Part shown: positions 35,907-48,359 of the stretch, in pieces | Layout of the letters: each line of letters opens with the position of its first letter | How positions within the stretch are numbered: position 1 is the stretch's first letter | DNA from: Plasmopara viticola | Taxonomy: Eukaryota; Oomycota; Peronosporomycetes; Peronosporales; Peronosporaceae | Reading direction: 5' to 3' | DNA length: 52,157 bases | Assembly: GCA_001695595.3 (NCBI GenBank) | Contig: MBPM02000239.1 | Coordinates: 1-52,157 of the forward strand | Notes under the pieces: generated by a model | The model's input: the letters and a program-made list of their open reading frames with translations, nothing else | Databases searched by the model: none | What the model was told of the DNA's origin: nothing | Made by a program: the position numbers and the translations under genes

Positions 35907-36405
35907 GTGTGCATCTATTGCATCTGTACACGTCTAGAATGGTACATAGGCCGTATCTATGGTCATATATTATCTCAGCACTTCACAAAAGCGAATATTC
36001 GCTTAGTTGTGAACCTATTGTGTGTGCGCACGTCTATAATGATAGAAAGGACGTATCTATAGCCGTATACGTCACAGCACCTCCCAAGACCAAATATTCA
36101 CTTTGGCGTTGAGATATTGCGTCTACGCATGTCTAGAAGGATAGAAAGAACGTATCTATGGCCGTACATCATTCCAGCACTTCACAGGAGCGACAATACG
36201 CTTAGTTGTGCATCTATTGCGTCTGCACACGTCTAGAATGATAGATAGGACATATCTATGGCCGTACACCATCTCAGCACTTCACAAGAGCGACAATACG
36301 CTTAGTTGTGCATCTATTGCGTCTGCGGACGTCTAGAATGGTAGATAAGACATATCTATGGCCGTCCATCATCCCAGCCCTTCTCAAGAGCGACTATACG
36401 CTTAG
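35907..36405 (+). repeat. ~500-bp pentamer, copy 5 (499 bp)
   Basis: Lacks the 2-bp expansion. It is entered through agacatatccatggccgtcc (35850), a variant seen again only before copy 8, 1500 bp away. Confidence 0.93.
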
Positions 36406-36906
36406 GTGTGCATCTATTGCATCTGTACACGTCTAGAATGGTACATAGGCCGTATCTATGGTCATATATATTCTCTCAGCACTTCACAAAAGCGAATATT
36501 CGCTTAGTTTTTAACCTATTGTGTGTGCGCACGTCTATAATGATAGAAAGGACGTATCTATAGCCGTATACGTCACAGCACCTCCCAAGACCAAATATTC
36601 ACTTTGGCGTTGAGATATTGCGTCTACGCATGTCTAGAAGGATAGAAAGAACGTATCTATGGCCGTACATCATTCCAGCACTTCACAGGAGCGACAATAC
36701 GCTTAGTTGTGCATCTATTGCGTCTGCACACGTCTAGAATGATAGATAGGACATATCTATGTCCGTACACCATCTCAGCACTTCACAAGAGCGACAATAC
36801 GCTTAGTTGTGCATTTATTTCGTCTGCGGACGTCTAGAATGGTAGATAAGACATATCTATGGCCGTACATCATCCCAGCACTTCACAAGAGTGACTATAC
36901 GCTTAG
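36406..36906 (+). repeat. ~500-bp pentamer, copy 6 (501 bp)
   Basis: Has the 2-bp expansion (gtcatatatattctctcagc). It is entered through atcatcccagcccttctcaa, the same variant as copy 4, 1000 bp upstream. Confidence 0.93.
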
Positions 36907-37407
36907 GTGTGCATCTATTGCATCTGTACACGTCTAGAATGGTACATAGGCCGTATCTATGGTCATATATATTTTCTCAGCACTTCACAAAAGCGAATAT
37001 TCGCTTAGTTTTTAACCTATTGTGTGTGCGCACGTCTATAATGATAGAAAGGACGTATCTATAGCCGTATACGTCACAGCACCTCCCAAGACCAAATATT
37101 CACTTTGGCGTTGAGATATTGCGTCTACGCATGTCTAGAAGGATAGAAAGAACGTATCTATGGCCGTACATCATTCCAGCACTTCACAGGAGCGACAATA
37201 CGCTTAGTTGTGCATCTATTGCGTTTGCACACGTCTAGAATGATAGATAGGACATATCTATGGCCGTACACCTTCTCAGCACTTCACAAGAGCGACAATA
37301 CGCTTAGTTTAGGATCTATTTCGTCTGCGGACGTCTAGAATGGTAGATAAGACATATCCATGGCCGTCCATCATCCCAGCACTTCTCAAGAGCGACTATA
37401 CGCTTAG
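36907..37407 (+). repeat. ~500-bp pentamer, copy 7 (501 bp)
   Basis: Has the 2-bp expansion and cttagtttttaacctattgt. It is entered through cagcacttcacaagagtgac, similar to the entry to copy 1. A private change, cttagtttaggatctatttc, lies near 37305. Confidence 0.93.
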
Positions 37408-38006
37408 GTGTGCATCTATTGCATCTGTACACGTCTAGAATGGTACATAGGCCGTATCTATGGTCATATATTATCTCAGCACTTCACAAAAGCGAATATT
37501 CGCTTAGTTGTGAACCTATTGTGTGTGCGCACGTCTATAATGATAGAAAGGACGTATCTATAGCCGTATACGTCACAGCACCTCCCAAGACCAAATATTC
37601 ACTTTGGCGTTGAGATATTGCGTCTACGCATGTCTAGAAGGATAGAAAGAACGTATCTATGGCCGTACATCATTCCAGCACTTCACAGGAGCGACAATAC
37701 GCTTAGTTGTGCATCTATTGCGTCTGCACACGTCTAGAATGATAGATAGGACATATCTATGGCCGTACACCATCTCAGCACTTCACAAGAGCGACAATAC
37801 GCTTAGTTGTGCATCTATTGCGTCTGCGGACGTCTAGAATGGTAGATAAGACATATCTATGGCCGTACATCATCCCAGCACTTCACAAGAGCGGCAATAC
37901 GCTTAGTTGTGCATCTATTGCGTCTGCGGACGTCTAGAATGGTAGATAAGACATATCTATGGCCGTACATCATCCCAGCACTTCTCAAGAGCGACTATAC
38001 GCTCAG
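37408..38006 (+). repeat. ~500-bp pentamer, copy 8, with one extra monomer (599 bp)
   Basis: Like copy 5, but the last monomer (ending atggtagataagacatatct) is present twice in tandem, at about 37762-37860 and 37861-37960, making a six-monomer unit. The next unit start (caggtgtgcatctattgcat at 38004) soon departs from the pattern. Confidence 0.92.
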
Positions 38007-40349
38007 GTGTGCATCTATTGCATCTGTACACGTCTAGAATGGTACATAGGCCGTATCTATGGCCGTTTATCTTCACAGCACTTTCTAGGAGCAAATACTT
38101 GCTTTGTTGTTGCTTTATTGCGTCTGCGCACGTCTAGAATGATATATAAGACTTATATTTGACCGTACATCATCCCAGCACTTCACAGGAGCGACAATAC
38201 GCTTGGTTGTGCATTCATTGCGTTTGCACACGTCTGGAATGGTAGAAAGGCCGTATCTTTGGTCATATATCATCTCAGCACTTCACAAGAGCGAATATAT
38301 CCTTAGTTGTGAATCTATTGCGTGTGCGCACGTCTAGAATGATAGAAAGGACGTATCTATAGCCGTATTCTTCACAACACACCCCAAGAGCGAATATTCG
38401 CTTTGTTGCTGCTTTATTGCGTCTGCGCACGTCTAGAATGATAGATAGGACGTATCTAGGGCCGTACATCATCCCAGCATTTCACAAGAGCGACAATACG
38501 CTTTGTTGTGCAATCATTGCGTCTGCACACGTCTAGAATGGTAGAAAGGCTGTATCTATGGGCATATACCATCTCAGCACTTCACAAGAGCGAATATACG
38601 CTTAGTTGTGAATTTACCGCGTCTACTCACGTCTAGAATGGTAGAAAGGCCGTATCTATGGTCATATATCATCTCAGCACTTCACAAGAGCGAATATACG
38701 CTAAGTTGTGAACCTATTGCGTCTGGGTGCGTCTAGAATGATAGAATCAACATATTCTTAGCCGTATATCTTCACATCACTTCCCAAGAGCGAATATTCG
38801 CTTTGTTGTTACTTTATTTCGTCTGCGCACGTCTAGAATAATAGATAGGACGTATCTATGGCCGTACATCATCTCAGCACTCCCCAAGAGCGACAATACG
38901 CTTAGTTGTGCATCTATTGCGTCTGCGCGCGTCTAGAATGATCGAAACGACGTATCTATGGCTGTACATCATCCCAGCACTTTACAAGAGCGACAATACG
39001 CTTAGTTGTGAAACATTTGCGTCTGCACACGTCTAGAATGGTAGAAAGTCCGTATCTATGATCATATATCATCTCAGCATTTCCCAAGAGCGAATATATT
39101 CTTAGTTGTGAATCTATTGCGTGTGCGCACGTCTAGAATGATAGAAAGGACGTATCTATAGCCGTTTATCTTCACAACTCTCCCCAAGAGTGAATATTTG
39201 CTTTGTTGTTGCTTTAATGCGTCTGCGCACGTCTAGAATGATAGATAGGACGTATCTATGGCCGTACATTATCTCAGCACTCCACAAGAGCGAAAATAGT
39301 CGTGCATTCATTGCGTCTGCACACGTCTAGAATGGTAGAAAGGCTGTATCTATGGTCATATATAATCTCATCTCTATCCAAGAGCGGCAATACGCTTAGT
39401 TGTGCATCTATTGCGTCTGCACTCGTCTAGAAAGGTAGAAAGTCCGTATCTATGGTCATATATCATCTCAGCACTTCACAAGAGCAAATATACGCTTAGT
39501 TGTGAATTTATTGCGTCTGCGAACGTCTAGAATGATAGATTGGATCTATTGATAGCCGTATACCTTCACAGCACTTCACAAGAGCGACAATACGCTTAGT
39601 TGAGCATCTATTGCGTCTGCACACGTCTAGAATGGTAGAAAGGCCGTATCTATGGTCATATATCATCTCAGCACTTCACAAAAGCGAAAATTCGCTAAGT
39701 TGTGCATTCATTGCGTCTGGGAACGTCTAGAATAATAGATTGGATGTATTTATAGCCGTATATCACTGCAATTCACAAGCGCAACTATAGGCTTAGTTGT
39801 GCATATTTTGCGTCTGCACACGTCAAGAGTGGTAGAAAGGCCGTATCTATTGTCATATACTATCTCAGCACTTTACAAGAGCGAGTATACGCTTAGTTGT
39901 GAATTTTTTGCGTCTGCTCACGTCTACAATGGTAGAAAGGCCGTATCTATGGTCAAATATCATCCCAGCACTTCACAAGAGCGATAAAACGCGGAGTTGT
40001 GCATCTATTGCGTCTGCACACGTCTAGAATGGTAGAAAAGACTTACCAATGACTGTATATCAACCCAGAACCTTACAAGATTGGCAATCCGCTTAGTTGT
40101 GCTTCTATTTCGTATGCATACGTCTAGAACGGTAGACAGGACGTATCTATGGTCATATATAATCTCAACACTTCACAAGAGCGAATATACGCTTTGTTGT
40201 GCATCGATTGCGTGTTCGCACGTCTATAAAGATAGACAAGACGTAGCTATGGCTGTATATCAACCCAGCACTTCACAAGAGCGGCAATACGCTTTGTTGT
40301 GCATCTATTGCGTCTGCACACATCTAGAAAGGAAGAAAGGCCGTATCTA
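38007..40349 (+). repeat. Monomeric satellite, block E left
   Basis: About 23 monomers mixing the types ggtcatatatcatctcagca, agccgtatatcttcacagca and ggccgtacatcatcccagca. No regular multimer period is visible. One shortened monomer lies near 39295, where gcgaaaatagtcgtgcattc lacks the cgcttagtt part. There is no gene. Confidence 0.82.
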
Positions 40350-40925
40350 TGGTCATATATCATCTCAGCACTTCACAAGAGCAAATATACGCTTACTTGT
40401 GAATCTATTGCGTATGCGTACGTCTAGAATGATAGAAAGGACGTATCTTAAGCCGTTTATCTTCACAGCACTTCCCACGAGCGAATATTCGCTTTTTTGT
40501 TCCTTTATTGCGTCTGCGCATGTCTAGAATGATAGATAGGACGTATCTTTGGCCGTCTATCATTCCAGAACTTCACAAGAGTGACAATACGCTTTGTTGT
40601 TTCTTTATTGCGTCTGCGCACATCTAGAATGATTGATAGGACGTATCTATGGCCGTACATCATCCCAGCACGTCAAAAGAGCTACAATACACTTAGTTGT
40701 GCATCTATTGCGTCTGCACACGTCGAGAATGGTAGAAAGGACGTATCTAGGGCTGTATATCATCCCAGCACTTCACAAGGGCCACAATACGCTTAGTTGT
40801 GCATCTATTGCGTCTGCACACGTCTAGAACAGTAGAAAGGCTGTATCTATGGTCATATATCATCTCAACCCTATCCAAGAGCGGCAATACGCTTAGTTGT
40901 GCATCTATTGCGTCTGCACACGTCT
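40350..40925 (+). repeat. Segment duplicated at 1200-bp spacing, copy 1
   Basis: About six monomers, including gtatcttaagccgtttatct, cacgagcgaatattcgcttt, ttggccgtctatcattccag and the cagcacgtcaaaagagctac word. They recur exactly 1200 bp downstream with very few changes. Confidence 0.9.
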
Positions 40926-41549
40926 AGTAAGGAAGAAAGGCCGTTTCTATGGTCATACATCATCTCAGCATTTCACAAGAGCGAATATACGCTAAGTTGT
41001 GAACCTATTGCCTCTGCACGCGTCTAGAATGATAAAAAGGACGTATCTAAAGCCGAAGAGCTTCACAGCACTTCCTAAGAACGAATATTCGCTTCGTTGT
41101 TGCTTTAGTGCGTCTGCGCACGTCTAGAGTTATAGATAGGACGTATCTATGGCCGTGCATCATCTCAGCACTCCCCAAGGGCGACAATACTCTCAGTTGT
41201 GCATCTATTGCGTCTGCGGACGTCTAGAATAATAGATGAGACGAATCTGTGGCCGTACATCATCTCAGCACTTCACAAGAGCGACGATACGCTTAGTTGT
41301 GAATCTATTAGGTCTGCATACGTCGAGATTGGTAGAAAGGACGTATCTAGGGCTGTATACCATCCCAGCACTTCACAAGAGAGACAATACGCTTAGTTGT
41401 GCATCAATTGCGTCTGCACACGTCGAGATTGGAAGAAAGGACGTATCTAGGGCTGTATATCCTCCCAGCACTCCCCAAGAGCGACAATACGCTTAGTTGT
41501 GCATCTATTGCGTCTGCACACGTCTAGAAAGGTAGAAAGGTTGTATCTA

Positions 41550-42125
41550 TGGTCATATATCATCTCAGCACTTCACAAGAGCAAATATACGCTTAGTTGT
41601 GAATCTATTGCGTATGCGTACGTCTAGAATGATAGAAAGGACGTATCTTAAGCCGTTTATCTTCACAGCACTTCCCACGAGCGAATATTCGCTTTTTTGT
41701 TCCTTTATTGCGTCTGCGCATGTCTAGAATGATAGATAGGACGTATCTTTGGCCGTCTATCATTCCAGAACTTCACAAGAGTGACAATACGCTTTGTTGT
41801 TTCTTTATTGCGTCTGCGCACATCTAGAATGATTGATAGGACGTATCTATGGCCGTACATCATCCCAGCACGTCAAAAGAGCTACAATACACTTAGTTGT
41901 GCATCTATTGCGTCTGCACACGTCGAGAATGGTAGAAAAGACGTATCTAGGGCTGTATATCATCCCAGCACTTCACAAGGGCCACAATACGCTTAGTTGT
42001 GCATCTATTGCGTCTGCACACGTCTAGAACAGTAGAAAGGCTGTATCTATGGTCATATATCATCTCAACCCTATCCAAGAGCGGCATTACGCTTAGTTGT
42101 GCATCTATTGCGTCTGCACACGTCT
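41550..42125 (+). repeat. Segment duplicated at 1200-bp spacing, copy 2
   Basis: Copy of 40350-40925. Beyond 42125 the match to the sequence 1200 bp upstream drops. The sequence that followed copy 1 (gtgaacctattgcctctgca, gataaaaaggacgtatctaa) instead reappears about 1898 bp downstream, near 42900. Thus about 700 bp (seven monomers, about 42126-42819) appears inserted relative to the copy 1 arrangement. Confidence 0.88.
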
Positions 42126-42819
42126 AGAAAGGTAGAAAGGCCGTATATATGGTCATATATCATCTCAGCATTTCACAAGAGCGAATATACGCTTAGTTGT
42201 GAATCTATTGCTTGTGCGCACGTCCAGAAAGATAGAAAGGACGTATCTATAGCCGAATATCTTCACAGCACTTCCCAAGAGCGAATATTAGCTTTGTTGT
42301 TGCTTTATTGCGTCTGCGCACGTCTAGAATTATAGATAGAACGTATCTATGGCCGTACATCATCTCAGCACTCCCCAAGGGCGACAAAATTCTTAGTTGT
42401 GCATCTATTGCGTCTGCGGACGTCTATTTGATAGATAGGACGAATCTATGGCCGTTCATCATCTCAGCACTTTACAAGAGCGGCAGTACGCTTAGTTGTG
42501 AATTTAAAGCGTCTGCACACGTCGAGAATGGTAGAAAGGACGGAACTAGGGCTGTATATCATCCCAGCACTTCACAAGAGCGACAATACGCTTAGTTGTG
42601 CATCTATTGCGTCTGCACACGTCTAGAAAGGTAGAAAGGCCGTTTATATGGTCATATATCATCTCACCACTTAATAAGAGCGAATATACGCTTAATTGTG
42701 CATCTATTGCATCTGCACACGTCTAGAAAGGAAGAAAGGCCGTATCTATGGTCATATATCATCTCATCTCTATCCAAGAGCGGCAATACGCTGAGTTGTG
42801 TTTCTATTGCGTCTGCACA
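42126..42819 (+). repeat. ~7-monomer segment inserted between 12-monomer parts
   Basis: Ordinary block E monomers, including the cggacgtctatttgatagat word. They occupy the gap between the end of the 1200-bp-spaced duplication and the reappearance of its expected continuation. A deletion in the other copy would give the same picture. Confidence 0.6.
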
Positions 42820-43450
42820 CGTCTAGAAAGGAAGAAAGGCCGTTTTCATGGTCATATATCATCTCAGCACTTCACAAGAGCGAATATACGCTAAACTATG
42901 AACCTATTGCGTCTGCACGCGTCTAGAATGATAAAAAGGACGTATCTAAAACCGAAGAGCTTCACAGCACTTCCTAAGAGCGAATATTTGCTTTGTTGTT
43001 GCTTTAATGCGTCTGCGCACGTCTAGAGTTATAGATAGGACGTATCTATGGCCGTGCATCATCTCAGCACTCCCCAATGCCGACAATACTCTTAGTTGTG
43101 CATCTATTGCGTCTGCGGACGTCTAGAATGATAGATAGGATGAATCTATGGCCGTACATCATCTCAGCACTACACAAGAGCGACGATACGCTTAGTTGTG
43201 AATCTATTGCGTCTGCACACGTCGAGAATGGTAGAAAAGACGTAACTAAGGCTGTATATCAACCCAGCACTTCACAAGAGCGGCATTACGCTTAGTTGTG
43301 CATCTATTGCGTCTGCACACGTCTAGAAAGGTAGAAAGGCCGTATATATCATCTCAGCACTTCACAAGAGCGAATATACGCTTAGTTGTGAATCTATTGC
43401 GTGTGCGCACGTCCAGAAAGATAGAAAGGACGTATCTATAGCCGAATATC
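42820..43450 (+). repeat. Continuation of the 12-monomer segment
   Basis: Parallels 40921 onward at a 1898-bp offset for about 300 bp (gataaaaaggacgtatctaa, gaagagcttcacagcacttc, gtctagagttatagatagga), with small differences (cgtatctaaaaccgaagagc, cactccccaatgccg). It then becomes ordinary monomers, with a ~15-bp shortened one at 43341-43350 (gccgtatatatcatctcagc). Confidence 0.75.
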
Positions 43451-44050
43451 TTCACAGCACTTCCCACGAGCGAGTATTCGCTTAGTTTGAACCTATTGCG
43501 TCTGCGCGCGTCTAGAATTATAGATAGAACGTATCTATGGCCGTACATCATCTCAGCACTCCCCAAGGGCGACAAAACTCTTAGTTGTGCATCTATTGCG
43601 TCTGCGGACGTCTATATGATAGATAGGACGAATCTATGGCCGTTCATCATCTCAGCACTTCACAAGAGCGAATATACGCTTAGTTGTGAATCTATTGCTT
43701 GTGCGCACGTCCAGAAAGATAGAAAGGACGTATCTATAGCCGAAGAGCTTCACAGCACTTCCCACGAGCGAGTATTCGCTTAGTTGTGAACCTATTGCGT
43801 CTGCGCGCGTCTAGAATTATAGATAGAACGTATCTATGGCCGTACATCATCTCAGCACTCCCCAAGGGCGACAAAACTCTTAGTTGTGCATCTATTGCGT
43901 CTGCGGACGTCTATATGATAGATAGGACGAATCTATGGCCGTTCATCATCTCAGCACATCACAAGAGCGACAATACGCTTAGTTGTGAATTTATTGCGTC
44001 TGCACACGTCTAGAATGGTAGAAACGACGTAACTAGGGCTGTATATCATC
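43451..44050 (+). repeat. ~298-bp trimer, two copies
   Basis: cgagtattcgcttag occurs at 43471 and 43769, followed in both by gtctagaattatagatagaa, ccccaagggcgacaaaactc and cggacgtctatatgatagat. The first copy has a 1-base loss (agtttgaacc for agttgtgaacc). A looser third relative is at 42308-42470. Confidence 0.88.
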
Positions 44051-44515
44051 CCAGCACTTCACAAGAGCGACAATACGCTTAGTTGGTAATCTATTGCGTC
44101 TGCACACGTCTAGAAAGGAAGAAAGGCCGTTTCTATGGTCATACATCATCTCAGCATTTCACAAGAGCGAATATACGCTTAGTTGTGAACCTATTGCGTC
44201 TGCGCGCGTCTAGAATGATAGAAAGGACGTATCTAAAGCCGAAGAGCTTCACAGCACTTCCCAAGAGCGAATATTAGCTTTGGTGTTGCTTTATTGCGTC
44301 TGCGCACGTCTAGAGTTATAGATAGGACGTATATATGGCCGTACATCATCTCAGCACTCCCCAAGGGCGACAATACTCTCAGTTGTGCATCTATTGCGTC
44401 TGCGGACGTCTAGAATAATAGATGAGACGAATCTGTGGCCGTACATCATCTCAGCACTTCACAAGAGCGACAATACGCTTAGTTGTGAATCTATTAGGTC
44501 TGCATACGTCGAGAT
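44051..44515 (+). repeat. Monomers duplicated from ~41.2 kb
   Basis: From about 44340 the sequence parallels 41160 onward at a 3186-bp offset, with the rare words gaataatagatgagacgaat, attaggtctgcatacgtcga and gagattggtagaa. This is another mosaic link within block E. Confidence 0.8.
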
Positions 44516-44875
44516 TGGTAGAAGGACGTATCTAGGGCTGTATACCATCCAGCATTCACAGAGAGACATAGCTTAGTTGTGCATCAATTGCGTCTGCACA
44601 CGTCGAGATTGGTAGAAAGGACGTATCTAGGGCTGTATATCCTCCCAGCACTCCCCAAGAGCGAATACACGCTTAGTTGTACATCTATTGCGTCTGCACA
44701 CGTCTAGAATGGTAGAAAGGCCGTATCTATGGTCATATATCATCTCAGCACTTCACAAGAGCGAATCTACGCTTAGTTGTGAATCTTTTGCGTGTGCGCA
44801 CGTCTAGAATGATAGAAAGAACTATCTATAGCCGTTATACACACATTCAAAGAGCGATACGCTTAGTTGTACATC
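44516..44875 (+). repeat. Monomers with clustered small deletions
   Basis: Compared with its 3186-bp-upstream relative, this stretch has lost single or paired bases at several nearby places: gtagaaggacg for gtagaaaggacg, ccatccagcattcacagag for ccatcccagcacttcacaagag, gacatagctta for gacaatacgctta. Near 44820-44862 another monomer is similarly reduced (agaactatctatagccgtta, then cacacattcaaagagcgata). Elsewhere in block E indels are rare. Confidence 0.8.
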
Positions 44876-44930
44876 TATTGCGTCTGCGCGCGTCTAGAAT
44901 GATAGGAAAGACGTATCTAGGGTTGCATAT

Positions 44931-45731
44931 CATCCCAGCACTTCACAAGAGCGACTATACGCTTAGTTGTGCATATATTGCGTCTGCACACGTCTAGAAT
45001 GGTGGAAAGGACGTATCTATGGTCATATATCATCTCAGCACTTCACAAGAGCGAATATACGCTTAGTTGTGAATCTATTGCGTGCGCGCACGTCTAGAAT
45101 GATAGAAAGGCCGTATCTATGGTCATGTATCATCTCAGCACTTCCAAAGAGCGAATATTCGCTTTGTTGTTCTTTATTGCATCTACGCACGTCTAGAATG
45201 ATAGATAGGACGTATCTATGGCCGTACATCATCTCGGCTCTCCCCAAGAGCGACAATACGCTAAGTTGTGCATCTATTGCGTCTGCGCGCGTCTAGAATG
45301 ATAGTAAAGAGACGTATCTAGGGTTGCATATCATCCCAGCACTTCACAAGAGCGACTATACGCTTAGTTGTGCATATATTGCGTCTGCACACGTCTAGAA
45401 TGGTGGAAAGGACGTATCTATGGTCATATATCATCTCAGCACTTCACAAGAGCGAATATACGCTTAGTTGTGAATCTATTGCGTGCGCGCACGTCTAGAA
45501 TGATAGAAAGGCCGTATCTTTTGTCATATATCATCTCAGCACTTCCAAAGAGCGAATATTCGCTTTGTTGCTGCTTTATTGCATCTACGCACGTCTAGAA
45601 TGATAGATAGGACGTATCTATGGCCGTACATCATCTCGGCTCTCCCCAAGAGCGACAATACGCTTAGTTGTGCATCTATTGCGTCTGCGCGCGTCTAGAA
45701 TGATAGAAAAGACGTACTAGGGTTGCATATC
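44931..45731 (+). repeat. ~401-bp tetramer, two copies
   Basis: tagggttgcatatcatccca near 44928 and 45329 starts two closely similar 401-bp units. Both contain atggtggaaaggacgtatct, attgcgtgcgcgcacgtcta and catctcggctctccccaaga. A third, partial start is at 45721, where gggttgcatatcatctccag and acttcaagagtgac show small indels. Confidence 0.87.
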
Positions 45732-46959
45732 ATCTCCAGCACTTCAAGAGTGACTATACGCTTAGTTGTGCATCTATTGCGTCTGCACACGTCTAGAATG
45801 GTGGAAAGGACGTATCTATGGTCATATATTACTCAGCACTTCACAAGAGCGAATATACGCTTAGTTGTGAATCTATTGCGTGTGCGCACGTCTAGAATGT
45901 TAGGACGTATTTATAGCCGAATATCTTCACAGCACTTCCATAGAGTGAATATTAGCTTTGTTGTTGCTTTATTGCGACTACGCACATCTAGAATGATAGA
46001 AATGACGTATCTATGGCCGTACATCATCTCGGCACTTCCCAAGAGCGACAATACGCTTAGTTGTGCATCTATTGCGTCTGCGGACGTCTAGAACGATAGA
46101 TAGGACGAATCTATGGCCGTTCATCATCTCAGCACTTCACAAGAGCGACAATACGCTTAGTTGTGAATCTATTGCGTCTGCACACGTCGAGAATGGGAAA
46201 AAGGACGTAACTAGGGCTGAATATCATCCCATTACTTCTCAAGAACGACAATACGCTTAGTTGTTAATCTATTGCGTCTGCTCACGTCTAGAATGGTAGA
46301 TAGGACGTATCTATGGTCATATATCATCTCAGCACTTCCCAGGAGCGAATATTAGCTTTGTTGTTGCTTTATTGCGACTACGCACGTCTAGAATGATAGA
46401 TAGGACGTATCTATGGCCGTTCATCATCTCAGCACTCCCCAAGAGCGAATATACGCTTAATTGTGCATCTATTGCGTCTGCACACGTCTAGAATGATGGA
46501 AAGGACGTATCTATGGTCATTTATCATCTCAGCACATCACAAGAGCGACAATACGCTTAGTTGTGCATCTATTGCGTCTGCGGACGTCTAGAACGATAGA
46601 TAGGACGAATCTATGGCCGTTCAACATCTCAGCACTTCACAAGAGCGACAATACGCTTAGTTGTGAATCTATTGCGTCTGCGCATGTCTAGAATGATAGA
46701 AAGGACGTATCTATAGCCGAATACTTTCACAGCACTTCCCAAGAGCGAATATTAGCTTTGTTGTTGCTTTATTGCGTCTGCGCACGTCTTGAATGATCGT
46801 TGGACGTATCTATGGCCGTTCATCATCTCAGCACTTCCCAAGAGCGACAATACGCTTAGTTGTGCATCTATTGCGTCTGCGGACGTCTATATGATAGATA
46901 GGATGAATCTATGGCCGTTCATTATCTCAGCACTTAACAAGAGCGGCAATACACTTAGT
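45732..46959 (+). repeat. Monomeric satellite, block E middle
   Basis: About 12 monomers, including gcgactacgcacgtctagaa and cggacgtctagaacgatag types. Two shortened monomers lie near 45828 (catatattactcagcacttc) and 45895 (gtctagaatgttaggacgta). The part 46461-46650 is copied at about 48160-48350 (offset about 1698 bp). Confidence 0.8.
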
Positions 46960-47440
46960 TGTGAATCTATTGCGTCTGCACACGTCTAGAATGGTAGATA
47001 GGACGTATCTATGGTCACATATCATCTCAGCACTTCCCAAGAGCGAATATTAGCTTTGTTGTTGCTTTATTGCGACTACGCACGTCTAGATTGATAGATA
47101 GGACGTATCTATGGCCGTACATCATCTCAGCACTCCCCAAGAGCGAATATACGCTTAATTGTGCATCTATTACGTCTGCACACGTCTAGAAAGGAAGAAA
47201 GGCCGTATCTATGGTCATATATCATCTCAGCCCTATCCAAGAGCGGCAATACGCTTAGTTGTGCATCTATTGCGTCTGCACACGTCTAGAAACGAAAAAA
47301 AGCCGTTTCTATGGTCATACATCATCTCAGCATTTCACAAGAGCGAATATACGCATAGTTGTTGCTTTATTGCGTCTGCGCACGTCTAGAATGATAGAAA
47401 GGACGTATCTATAGCCGAATATCTTCACAGCACTTCCCAA
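46960..47440 (+). repeat. Segment duplicated at 1400-bp spacing, copy 1
   Basis: About five monomers, including ggtcacatatcatctcagca, gtctagattgatagatagga, tattacgtctgcacacgtct and acgaaaaaaagccgtttcta. They recur exactly 1400 bp downstream. Confidence 0.88.
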
Positions 47441-48359
47441 GAGCGAATATTCGCTTTGTTGTTGCTTTATTGCGTCTGCGCGCGTCTAGAATTATAGATA
47501 GGACGTATCTATGGCCGTACATCATCTCAGCACATCACAAGAGCGACAATACGCTTAGTTGTGCATCTATTGCGTCTGCGGACGTCTAGAACGATAGATA
47601 GGACGAATCTATGGCCGTTCATTATCTCAGCACTTCACAAGAGCGACAATACGCTTAGTTGTGAATCTATTGCGTCTGCGCATGTCTAGAATGATAGAAA
47701 GGACGTATCTATAGCCGAATATCTTCACAGCACTTCCCAAGAGTGAGTATTAGCTTAGTTGTTGCTTTATTGCGTCTGCACACGTCTAGAATGGTAGATA
47801 GGACGTATCTATGGCCGTACATCATCTCAGCACTCCCCAAGAGCGACAATTCGCTTAGTTGTGCAATTATTGCGTCTGCCCACGTCTAGAATGGTAGATA
47901 GGACGTATCTATGGCCGTACATCATTTCAGCACTCCCCAAGAGCGTCAATACGCTTAGTTGTGCAATTATTGCGTCTGCTCACGTCTAGAATGGTAGATA
48001 GGACGTATCTATGGTCACATATCATCTCAGCACTTCCAAAGAGCGAATATTAGCTTTGTTGTTGCTTTATTGCGACTACGCACCTCTAGAATGATAGATA
48101 GGACGTATCTATGGCCGTTCATCATCTCAGCACTCCCCAAGAGCGAATATACGCTTAATTGTGCATCTATTGCGTCTGCACACGTCTAGAATGGTGGAAA
48201 GGACGTATCTATGGTCATTTATCATCTCAGCACATCACAAGAGCGACAATACGCTTAGTTGTGCATCTATTGCGTCTGCGGACGTCTAGAACGATAGATA
48301 GGATGAATCTATGGCCGTTCATCATCTCAGCACTTCACAAGAGCGACAATACGCTTAGT
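47441..48359 (+). repeat. Monomers between the 1400-bp-spaced copies
   Basis: About nine monomers in strict 100-bp phase. They include two tandem near-copies of gttgtgcaattattgcgtct with ggacgtatctatggccgtac at 47855-47990. Confidence 0.8.

Noticed and set aside
33911..38006. CRISPR-like regular repeats
   Set aside because: The whole 100-bp or 500-bp unit is repeated. There are no unique spacers between short identical repeats, no leader and no cas genes.
44516..44875. Treating the indel cluster as a genuine hypermutable patch
   Set aside because: The changes are mostly short losses in simple words with an intact parallel copy elsewhere. Sequencing or polishing error is the simpler reading, so it is listed as a suspected artefact and not as biology.
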